From: a virus | Reading direction: 5' to 3' (one strand) | DNA length: 32,876 nt | Virus record (IMG/VR): IMGVR_UViG_3300028044_000039 | Location: 1 to 32,876 of that record | Shown: in pieces, positions 26,530 to 32,876 of the stretch | Layout of the letters: every line of letters begins with the position of its first letter | Numbering within the stretch: the stretch's first letter is position 1 | Notes under the pieces: generated by a model | Told to the model about the DNA's origin: nothing | Databases searched by the model: none | Seen by the model: only the letters and a program-made list of their open reading frames with translations | Made by a program: the position numbers and the translations under genes

Positions 26530-27570
26530 ATGTTAGGAGCATATTTCTATCACGAAATTATTAAAAAGACAGTTATTGCTTTTGGAACACTGTTCAATAA
26601 TATTGAAATTAAACACAAAGCAGATGACACAGATCAAACGCTGAGTATTATCAAAGTTCCAATTGCTTATGGACCAATTCAAAAATTCTTAGCAAGAGTT
26701 GAACAGCAACCAAACTTTGATAGAACTGTTGCTATTACATTACCAAGATTAGCATTTGAAATTATATCATATCGTTATGATCCTTCTAGAAAGGCATCTC
26801 CAATAACAAAATTTTGTGGAGTAGAGAATAATAAAATTAAAAAAGTATTCATGCCTGTTCCATATGATATTGGATTTAGGTTGAGTTTTGCATCTAAACT
26901 GCAAGATGATGCTCTACAAATTTTAGAGCAAATTCTACCATTCTTTCAACCATCATTTTCAGTTTCAGTAAAACTAATTGATGAAATTAACGAAGTAAGA
27001 GATATTCCATTTACATTAAATAATATTTCATTTAAAGATGAATATGAAGGATCTTTTGATAAAAGAAGATTTATTCAGTATGATTTAGATTTTACTGCAA
27101 AGACATATTTCTATAGCGAATTACCAACTGACGAAAGTGGTGGTATCATCAAACGAGTTCAGATTGATTATGCTTCTGCAATTAGAGCACCAAGAGAAAT
27201 TAGATATGTTGCAACTCCTGCTGCAACAAAAGATTATACTAATGATCAAACAACTGCATTGACAGCAACACTAGAAACTTCTAAGACATTAATGAAGGTT
27301 ACAAGTTCTGCTTCATTAGAAGTTAGAAAATATATTCAAGTCAATGAAGAGGTAATGCGAATTGAAGAGATTGATGGAACAAACATTATTGTATCCAGAG
27401 GACAATATGGTTCATCAATTCAAGAACATTACATTGGTGATAAAGTTGATCGCATTACAATTAATGATGACGCTTTGATTGATATTGATGATGACTTTGG
27501 TTTTAATGAAACTAGAACATTCTTCCAAGATTTTAAGTCATTTAGTTCAAGTCAAGGAAATGATGTATAA
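26530..27570 (+). CDS. gp15: Tail completion / sheath stabiliser protein gp15
   Basis: Homologue of T4 gp15, which caps the tail tube and sheath and forms the docking surface for the head. Conserved parts are the start (GAYFYHEIIKKTVIAFGTLF, then NNIEIK), the VPIAYGP strand and the segment DDALQILEQILPFFQP (T4 has DDMFQIVEQILPYFQP). The protein is 346 residues against 272 in T4. The extra length is a C-terminal module at about 250-320 (IQVNEEVMRIEEI, then VSRGQYGSS and an EHYIGD turn), also present in the proteins at 1-7383, 7399 and 12104. The ATG lies three bases after the gp14 stop. The TATAAT just upstream is inside the gp14 stop context and is not taken as a promoter. Confidence 0.92.
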   Translation: MLGAYFYHEIIKKTVIAFGTLFNNIEIKHKADDTDQTLSIIKVPIAYGPIQKFLARVEQQPNFDRTVAITLPRLAFEIISYRYDPSRKASPITKFCGVENNKIKKVFMPVPYDIGFRLSFASKLQDDALQILEQILPFFQPSFSVSVKLIDEINEVRDIPFTLNNISFKDEYEGSFDKRRFIQYDLDFTAKTYFYSELPTDESGGIIKRVQIDYASAIRAPREIRYVATPAATKDYTNDQTTALTATLETSKTLMKVTSSASLEVRKYIQVNEEVMRIEEIDGTNIIVSRGQYGSSIQEHYIGDKVDRITINDDALIDIDDDFGFNETRTFFQDFKSFSSSQGNDV

Positions 27571-27573
27571 TTT

Positions 27574-27981
27574 ATGGAAAAATCTTTCGATGCTATTGAT
27601 AAGGCGCTTGACATAAAAGCGGAGATAGTGGAGACTGTTAAAGAAAAACCACCAGTAGAAACTCCTGATGATCCACAAAAAGATTATGAATATAGTAGAA
27701 AACAATTATATACTCTTATTGAAAAAGGTCAAGAAGCAGTTAATGGAATACTTGAATTAGCTCAAGATAGTCAACACCCAAGGGCATTTGAAGTTGCAGG
27801 ACAATTGATCAAGTCTGTTGGTGACGTAACGGACAAGTTGCTTGAACTTCAAAAGAAAATGAAAGATATTGAAAAACCACAAAGTAATGGTCCAAAAACA
27901 GTTAATAATGCACTCTTTATTGGATCAACTGCAGATCTTCAAAAGATGTTAAAGCAAGGGTTTCTAAATAATGATAAGTAA
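27574..27981 (+). CDS. gp16: Small terminase subunit gp16
   Basis: Homologue of T4 gp16, the ring-forming terminase subunit that recognises DNA and stimulates gp17. The 135-residue length is near that of T4 (164). The core YEYSRKQLYTLIEKGQEAV, then GILELAQDSQHPRAFEVAGQ and LIKSVGDVTDKLLELQKKM, is the two-helix coiled-coil oligomerisation region conserved in T4-like phages. The C terminus has the family's NNALFIGSTADLQKMLK tail, thought to contact the large subunit. The ATG lies three bases after the gp15 stop. The partner gene gp17 is not adjacent: two other genes lie between them. Confidence 0.9.
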   Translation: MEKSFDAIDKALDIKAEIVETVKEKPPVETPDDPQKDYEYSRKQLYTLIEKGQEAVNGILELAQDSQHPRAFEVAGQLIKSVGDVTDKLLELQKKMKDIEKPQSNGPKTVNNALFIGSTADLQKMLKQGFLNNDK

Positions 27982-28017
27982 TACTTAGTTTTTATTGTGA
28001 AGGATCACGAAGTTTCA

Positions 28018-29511
28018 ATGGCGAGTAGTCAACTTGACAATGCTATTGCCAATGCTAAAAAACTAAAATCAAAACTTGGCAAGAAAGAAAAAGATATTCC
28101 TGCTTGGATTCAAGCAAAGATTACTGACACTGATCATAATATGGATGCTGCTGCAGCATACTCAGTTAAAGAAGATTTGAGAAAGTGGTTTGGAACGGGT
28201 GGTGAGGGTGGAGTAGGTGGTGGTGGATGGGATAAATATAATACAAAAGGTGAAAGAATTGGTAAATGTGCTCGTGAACCTGGTGAACCAAAACCAAAAT
28301 GTTTGTCTAAAGAAAAAGCATCTCAAATGGGTAAAAATGAGATTGCTACAGCAGTCAAAAGAAAACGTAAAGAAGATCCAGTAGCAGACCGTTCAGGAAA
28401 AGGAGGAAAACCAATCATGTCATCTAACAAAATTGATGAGCAATCGGAGCAAGAATATCAAAAATTTGATCGTAGAGTAAATACTGCAATGTCAGCAAAA
28501 ACTCCAGATTTAAAAATCAAATTATTAAAACTTGCTGGACAATCACATCCGGTCAAAACTGCAGAAGAGTTTATGGAAGCTTGTTGGAAAGGATATAAAC
28601 AAGTTGGATTAAAGAAGAAAGGAACAAGAACAGTTCCTAACTGTGTCCCTGAAGAAACAGAACTTGATGAAATGATTGCACTTGCTGCTCCAATTGTAAG
28701 GGGAATTTCAGCAATATCAAGAATTGCACAAGGTGTTGCAAAGGCAGGACAAGCAGTAAAATCTGGTATTGGAGTAGTTAAAACAGGAGTTCAGGCAGCA
28801 GGACAAACAGTAAAATCTGGTGTTGATACAGTTAAAACAGGAGTTCAGGATGTTATTAAAAACGTTCCGGGTGAAACAAATAAACAACCGTTTAATACAA
28901 AAAAACCAGGAGAACCAGAATGGAAAAAGGGACTAAAGAAATCTGGTGAAACTGCAAAGTCTGCAGTAAAAACTACAGTGAGTGGTTTTACTTCAATGTA
29001 TGAACCAAGAGAAGAATATATTATGGAAAAAAATGTTCCGACCAATCCTTCTCTATGGTCTAAAGCAAAATCCCAGGCAAGAGCAAAATTTGATGTATAT
29101 CCATCCGCTTATGCTAATGGATGGGCTGCCAAATGGTATAAATCCAAAGGTGGTGGATGGAAGACCTCTACAAAGGAAAGTTATGACACACAACAATTAC
29201 TTTCTTTTAGTGATTTTAGGCAGATCAGTAATGATAGCATCGGCAATGAGGAAGAAAAATTAAACGAAGTTGCTGCTTGGCAACGTAAAGAAGGAAAAAA
29301 TCAAAAAGGTGGTCTCAATGAAAAAGGTCGTAAATCATACGAACGTGAGAATCCTGGTAGTGATTTGAAAGCACCTCAACCAGAAGGTGGTTCACGTAGA
29401 AATTCTTTTTGTGCCAGAATGAAAGGTTTAAAGAAAAAACTTACTAGCAAGAAAACAGCAAACGACCCCAATAGCAGAGTGAATAAAAGTTTGAGAGCCT
29501 GGAACTGTTAG
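28018..29511 (+). CDS. Basic DUF5872/DUF6321-like protein between terminase subunits
   Basis: About 497 residues, very Lys-rich. The ATG at 28018 is chosen because AAGGA lies 13 bases upstream; an in-frame GTG at 27997 would add seven residues. Domains in order: YSVKEDLRKWFGTGGEGG and GGGGWDKYNTKGERIGKC (DUF5872-like, about 43-95); FMEACWKGYKQVGLKKKGTR and PNCVPEE (about 185-215); two 18-residue helical repeats (about 243-278); a second Trp/Lys segment ANGWAAKWYKSKGGGW (about 365-380); and a C-terminal DUF6321-like block (WQRKEGKNQKGGLNEKGRKS, then SFCARMKGLKKKLTSKKTAN, ending RAWNC). Family names are from memory of motif patterns. Function is unknown; a DNA-associated head or packaging role is a guess from charge and position. 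Confidence 0.75.
   Translation: MASSQLDNAIANAKKLKSKLGKKEKDIPAWIQAKITDTDHNMDAAAAYSVKEDLRKWFGTGGEGGVGGGGWDKYNTKGERIGKCAREPGEPKPKCLSKEKASQMGKNEIATAVKRKRKEDPVADRSGKGGKPIMSSNKIDEQSEQEYQKFDRRVNTAMSAKTPDLKIKLLKLAGQSHPVKTAEEFMEACWKGYKQVGLKKKGTRTVPNCVPEETELDEMIALAAPIVRGISAISRIAQGVAKAGQAVKSGIGVVKTGVQAAGQTVKSGVDTVKTGVQDVIKNVPGETNKQPFNTKKPGEPEWKKGLKKSGETAKSAVKTTVSGFTSMYEPREEYIMEKNVPTNPSLWSKAKSQARAKFDVYPSAYANGWAAKWYKSKGGGWKTSTKESYDTQQLLSFSDFRQISNDSIGNEEEKLNEVAAWQRKEGKNQKGGLNEKGRKSYERENPGSDLKAPQPEGGSRRNSFCARMKGLKKKLTSKKTANDPNSRVNKSLRAWNC
28744..28851 (+). repeat. Two 54-bp tandem repeats encoding helical units
   Basis: Unit starts are 28744 and 28798, both beginning gcaggacaa, then g or a, then cagtaaaatctgg. 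Each encodes 18 residues of the type AGQAVKSGIGVVKTGVQA, a small-residue amphipathic helix with Lys at regular spacing. Confidence 0.8.
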
Positions 29512-29555
29512 TTTTCATACCTTTTCATTAATAAAACAAAATAAAATGGTATAAA

Positions 29556-29972
29556 GTGTTGGAAAAAATTTGCACTAGATGTAAGAATTTAAAACCAAGA
29601 ACATCCGAATACTTCCCACTTCATAATAAATGTAAAGATGGTTTAGATAGTTGGTGTAGAGTTTGTAGAGCTACATATAGAAGTGAAATAAACTGGGGTA
29701 AGTTTAGGGGGCAACTTACAGACGATGAGGTGCGAAAATTAAAACAACAAACCAAATGCAATATATGTGGTAAAGAAGACACTGGTGGTACTAAAAACAA
29801 TAAGCATGTTGGTAAAACAAAATCTTTAGTTATGGATCATGACCACAATACAGGAAAATTTAGAGGAATGCTTTGCAATCACTGTAACAGAGGATTAGGT
29901 AATTTTTTCGATGATGTAAATATTTTGGAGAAATCTATTTCTTATTTAAAAATGGAACTACTAATACAATAG
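29556..29972 (+). CDS. Free-standing endonuclease VII-like HNH nuclease
   Basis: A 138-residue protein of the recombination endonuclease VII family. C6-x-x-C9 and C34-x-x-C37 form an extra N-terminal zinc-finger pair. C68-x-x-C71 and C107-x-x-C110 form the structural zinc site. D94-H95-D96-H97 and N111 supply the His-metal active site, and the run RGMLCNHCNRGLGNF is the family signature. It starts with GTG in a 44-base gap after the DUF6321-like gene; a nearby upstream ATG meets a stop after two codons. T4 endonuclease VII (gp49) resolves branched DNA before packaging but is longer and lies elsewhere. Small copies beside conserved genes are usually homing endonucleases. Either role is possible; homing is favoured by size and position next to gp17. 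Confidence 0.88.
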   Translation: MLEKICTRCKNLKPRTSEYFPLHNKCKDGLDSWCRVCRATYRSEINWGKFRGQLTDDEVRKLKQQTKCNICGKEDTGGTKNNKHVGKTKSLVMDHDHNTGKFRGMLCNHCNRGLGNFFDDVNILEKSISYLKMELLIQ

Positions 29973-29981
29973 AGATATATT

Positions 29982-31631
29982 ATGGCAGCTGATATCTATC
30001 TTGGTAATCCCAATTTAAAAAAAGCAAATACTGCAATTGAATTTACTGAAGAGCAAATTCTTGAGTTTCTTAGATGTAAACAAGATCCAGTATATTTTGC
30101 TAGAAATTATATTAAAATTGTTTCTCTTGATCATGGTCTAGTTCCTTTTGAGATGTATCCTTTCCAAGAGAAACTTATTAGGAACTTCCATGCTCACCGT
30201 TTCAATATTTGTAAGATGCCTCGTCAGACAGGTAAATCTACAACTTGTGTTTCTTATCTTCTACATTATGCTGTCTTCAATGATAATGTAAACATTGCAA
30301 TTCTAGCAAACAAAGCATCTACTGCTGGTGATTTACTAAGTAGACTTCAACTTGCTTATGAAAATCTTCCAAAATGGATGCAACAAGGTATTATTGCCTG
30401 GAACAAACGATCTATGGAGTTAGAAAATGGTTCAAAAATTATTGCTGCTTCTACTTCTGCCTCTGCTGTTCGTGGGGGATCTTACAATATTATATTTTTG
30501 GACGAATTTGCGTTCATTCCTAACCATATTGCTGACGAGTTCTTCGCTTCTGTCTATCCTACTATTTCATCTGGTCAATCTACAAAGGTAATTATTGTTT
30601 CTACCCCTCACGGTATGAATCACTTTTATCGGTTGTGGCATGATTCCGAAAGAGAGCGAAATGAATATATTCCAATAGAAGTTCATTGGTCAGAAGTTCC
30701 AGGTAGAGATACAAAATGGAAAGCATCTACAATTGCAAATACTTCAGAACAACAATTTAGGGTTGAATTTGAATGTGAATTTTTAGGATCAGTTGATACT
30801 TTGATTGCACCATCTAAACTAAAATCAATGGTTTATGATGATCCAGTAAAAACTAACGGAAGTCTGTATGTATATAATGAACCAGATAAAATTCGAGATT
30901 ATATTATTACTGTTGACGTTGCTCGTGGAGTATCAAAAGATTATTCAGCATTTATAGTATTTGATATTACTACGTTCCCATATAAAGTTGTAGCAAAATA
31001 TAGAAATAATGAAATTAAACCAATGCTATTTCCATCAGTCATTGAAGAAGTAGCAAGAGCATATAATAATGCATACATTTTATGTGAAGTTAATGATATT
31101 GGAGATCAAGTTGCTTCAATTTTAAATTTTGATCTTGAATATGAAAATATATTAATGTGTTCTATGCGTGGACGTGCTGGACAAATTGTTGGAACTGGAT
31201 TTTCCGGAAAGAAAACTCAACTTGGAGTAAAGATGAGTTCGACTACAAAAAAAGTAGGATGTTCAAATCTAAAAACTTTAATTGAAGATAACAAACTTAT
31301 TATAACAGATTATGAGACAATCAGTGAGTTAACTACATTCATTCAAAGAAAACAGTCATTTGAGGCTGAAGAAGGATGTAATGATGATTTGGCAATGTGT
31401 CTTGTAATATTCTCATGGTTAGTTGCTCAAGAGTATTTTAAAGAAATGACGGATCAGGATATTCGTAAAAGAATTTATGAAGATCAAAGAAATCAAATTG
31501 AACAAGATATGGCACCATTTGGGTTTGTTAGTGATGGGTTAGATATTTTTGATAATGAAATTGATAAAAATGGTGATGTGTGGAAAGTTGATGAATATGG
31601 AGACAAATCTTACATGTGGGAGTATGAGTGA
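29982..31631 (+). CDS. gp17: Large terminase subunit gp17
   Basis: The packaging ATPase and headful nuclease, 549 residues (T4: 610). N-terminal motor: Walker A MPRQTGKS (79-86, Lys85), Walker B IFLDE (171-175, Asp174 and catalytic Glu175), coupling motif STPHG (207-211). C-terminal RNase H-like nuclease: Asp312 in TVDVARG, Glu369 in CEVND (57 residues later, as in T4) and Asp468/Asp469 in NDDLAM. The C-terminal tail is acidic. No inserted modules are seen, unlike the exposed structural proteins. It starts nine bases after the nuclease gene's stop, with AGAGAT upstream as a weak ribosome site. It pairs with gp16 two genes upstream and docks on the portal protein, which is not in this window. 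Confidence 0.97.
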   Translation: MAADIYLGNPNLKKANTAIEFTEEQILEFLRCKQDPVYFARNYIKIVSLDHGLVPFEMYPFQEKLIRNFHAHRFNICKMPRQTGKSTTCVSYLLHYAVFNDNVNIAILANKASTAGDLLSRLQLAYENLPKWMQQGIIAWNKRSMELENGSKIIAASTSASAVRGGSYNIIFLDEFAFIPNHIADEFFASVYPTISSGQSTKVIIVSTPHGMNHFYRLWHDSERERNEYIPIEVHWSEVPGRDTKWKASTIANTSEQQFRVEFECEFLGSVDTLIAPSKLKSMVYDDPVKTNGSLYVYNEPDKIRDYIITVDVARGVSKDYSAFIVFDITTFPYKVVAKYRNNEIKPMLFPSVIEEVARAYNNAYILCEVNDIGDQVASILNFDLEYENILMCSMRGRAGQIVGTGFSGKKTQLGVKMSSTTKKVGCSNLKTLIEDNKLIITDYETISELTTFIQRKQSFEAEEGCNDDLAMCLVIFSWLVAQEYFKEMTDQDIRKRIYEDQRNQIEQDMAPFGFVSDGLDIFDNEIDKNGDVWKVDEYGDKSYMWEYE

Positions 31632-31642
31632 TTTTGAGAATT

Positions 31643-31650
31643 TATAAATA
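31643..31650 (+). promoter_or_regulatory. Perfect T4 late promoter TATAAATA before gp18
   Basis: The only exact TATAAATA among the gene-gap motifs listed here, 39 bases before the sheath ATG, in a 58-base gap. A high-copy protein such as the sheath would be expected to have a strong late promoter. Confidence 0.75.
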
Positions 31651-31677
31651 ATTTTAGATTAAAATTAGGGTTACTGT

Positions 31678-31683
31678 AGGGAG
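31678..31683 (+). promoter_or_regulatory. Ribosome binding site of gp18
   Basis: AGGGAG six bases before the ATG at 31690. It is one of the few clear Shine-Dalgarno sequences in the window, and it decides the gp18 start. Confidence 0.7.
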
Positions 31684-31689
31684 TATAGA

Positions 31690-32876
31690 ATGGCACTTCA
31701 GTTAGCATCTCCAGGTATTCGTGTAAGAGAGGTAGATCTAACCCGTGGCGGCGTAAATGCAACACTAAACGTCTCTGCAGGTATTGCTGCACCTTTTAAA
31801 AAGGGTCCTGTCAATGAAATAGTAAGAGTTACAAACGAAAAGGAATTAGTAGAAGTTTTTGGTGGTCCTGGTGTTGGTCTAACGGACTATCATTACGAAA
31901 GTTGGTACGCAGCATCAAACTTCTTATCGTATGGTGGTCAGTTAGATGTAGTTAGAGCAGGCGGTGGACAACTAACCAATGCAAACGCTGGTGTTGGTAT
32001 TGCATCAACAACATCTCTAAGTATTAATAATTTTGATGATTACAATAACAACCACACTTCAGATACTTCTTTTTACTGGGCAGCAAAGAACCCAGGAAAC
32101 TGGGCAGAAAATCTCAAAGTTTGTGTAATTGATGCGGCGGCAGATCAAAGAATTTCTGGAATTTCAACTACAGTTGTTGTAACTACTGGTATTACTACCG
32201 CTTTTCATGGAATTCAAGTTGGTTATGCAGTAACTCAAACATTGAGTGGTGTTTCAATTGGTATTGGTACAACTGCAGCGGCAAGCGGATATCTAAAGGG
32301 TGTTGTTACTGCAATCGGAGCAAGTTTTGTTGATGTAAAAGTTGTAACTTATGTATCTGGATTTGGAACTGAAACTGCAGTAGATTATCAATCTGGTTCT
32401 CTATATCAATTCACTACTGCTAACATTGGTTTCTCATCTTCTACCATAGGTGATGTTGGCATCATGACTGGTGGCAAATCACTAACTGATTGGTATGATC
32501 AACAGAACGTTTTAACGAGCGTTGCTGATGGTGGTTCTGATGCAGTAACAGTATCTTGGAGATCGGTTCTTGCAAAACCAGGAACTAACTCATATGTTGC
32601 TCAAAGAAACGGACGCAACGATGCACTAAATGTAGTTGTCATTGATGCTTCTGGTTCTGTAACAGGTGCTGTTGGATCAATTTTAGAAAAATTTGGTAAT
32701 CTTTCAAAAGCAAAAGATGCTGAAGTTTCTCCACAGAAGTCAATTTACTATGAAGATTATCTTGCAGTAAATTCTGAGTATATCTACGCTGGTCTATCTC
32801 CAGTGAATGCAACTGATACTTACTGGGGAACAAGATCACGTCCTAGTGGATTTAGTACTGGTGTTATTGCAATAAC
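31690..32876 (+). CDS. gp18: Tail sheath protein gp18 (3' end outside window)
   Basis: The contractile tail sheath subunit. 395 complete codons are visible and the frame is open to the last base. The start MALQLASPGIRVREVDLTRG is the conserved sheath N terminus, followed by AGIAAPFKKGPVNEIVRV and the FGGPGVG region, then YGGQLDVVRAGG. A WAAKNPGNWAENLKV segment (about 137-151) is also family-typical. The part about 160-240 is a beta-rich stretch with GIGTTAAASGY turns that may be a protruding domain. T4 gp18 has 659 residues, so roughly the first 60% may be present. It has its own perfect late promoter and ribosome site, which suits a protein needed in more than a hundred copies per tail. Confidence 0.95.
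   Translation, partial: MALQLASPGIRVREVDLTRGGVNATLNVSAGIAAPFKKGPVNEIVRVTNEKELVEVFGGPGVGLTDYHYESWYAASNFLSYGGQLDVVRAGGGQLTNANAGVGIASTTSLSINNFDDYNNNHTSDTSFYWAAKNPGNWAENLKVCVIDAAADQRISGISTTVVVTTGITTAFHGIQVGYAVTQTLSGVSIGIGTTAAASGYLKGVVTAIGASFVDVKVVTYVSGFGTETAVDYQSGSLYQFTTANIGFSSSTIGDVGIMTGGKSLTDWYDQQNVLTSVADGGSDAVTVSWRSVLAKPGTNSYVAQRNGRNDALNVVVIDASGSVTGAVGSILEKFGNLSKAKDAEVSPQKSIYYEDYLAVNSEYIYAGLSPVNATDTYWGTRSRPSGFSTGVIAI

Noticed and set aside
29517-29552. Inverted repeat ATACCTTTT ... AAAATGGTAT before the nuclease gene
   Set aside because: A bulged, AT-rich stem with a long loop and no T-run; too weak for a terminator or a homing target call.
31650-31666. 7-base stem AATTTTA/TAAAATT after the gp18 promoter
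   Set aside because: All A/T pairs, no T-run, and late transcription would probably start inside the 5' arm, so it should not form in RNA.
1-32876. tRNA genes, integrase or attachment sites
   Set aside because: Gene gaps are at most 147 bases and none holds a cloverleaf-like sequence; no integrase or transposase motif is seen in any frame.

Overview
The window is one late-transcribed virion-assembly block of a T4-like (contractile-tailed) marine bacteriophage. It is AT-rich and every gene is on the + strand. The order of recognisable T4 homologues is gp8 (baseplate wedge), gp13 and gp14 (neck), gp15 (tail completion), gp16 and gp17 (small and large terminase) and gp18 (tail sheath), which is the T4 morphogenesis order. 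The style of the accessory structural proteins (very long, beta-rich, full of GIGTT/GVGTT turns) and the NATAAATA late promoters fit T4-like phages of marine picocyanobacteria or of SAR11. The window carries no host-derived metabolic gene, so the host cannot be decided.

Layout. 1-7383 is the 3' part of a giant structural gene (more than 2460 codons, YHYH-type motif), in the gene 7 position. 7399-10536 is a second large baseplate/fibre-like protein. 10561-12099 is gp8. 12104-19090 is a 2328-residue tail protein with a DUF4815-like N terminus. 19087-20019 holds three small proteins (helical, Ig-like, fibre adaptor-like). 20062-22683 and 23074-24273 are two fibre-like proteins with related N-terminal heads, separated by a 61-residue helical protein and two hairpin terminators. 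Together, 12104-24273 takes the place of T4 genes 9-12 and wac. 24299-27981 is a compact run of gp13, gp14, gp15 and gp16. A basic DUF5872/DUF6321-like protein and a free-standing endonuclease VII-type HNH nuclease lie between the two terminase genes. gp17 and the 5' part of gp18 finish the window.

How it works together. The first genes build the baseplate, its wedges and the fibres. gp13/gp14/gp15 close the head neck and the tail top. gp16/gp17 package DNA. gp18 forms the contractile sheath. Transcription appears to be driven by T4-type late promoters in the short gaps, several of which share bases with the upstream stop codon. One late promoter abuts a terminator hairpin so that its own transcripts should lack the 5' stem.

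Most interesting signal. At least four different beta-rich sequence modules are shared among proteins that have no common ancestry as whole proteins: the giant baseplate-type proteins, gp8, gp14, gp15 and the fibres. They account for the enlargement of gp14 and gp15 over their T4 counterparts and contribute to that of gp8. The locus looks like a set of classical T4 assembly proteins decorated from a common pool of exchangeable surface modules. No stretch longer than 300 bases lacks a gene; the longest gap (22927-23073) holds a promoter-like motif and a hairpin.
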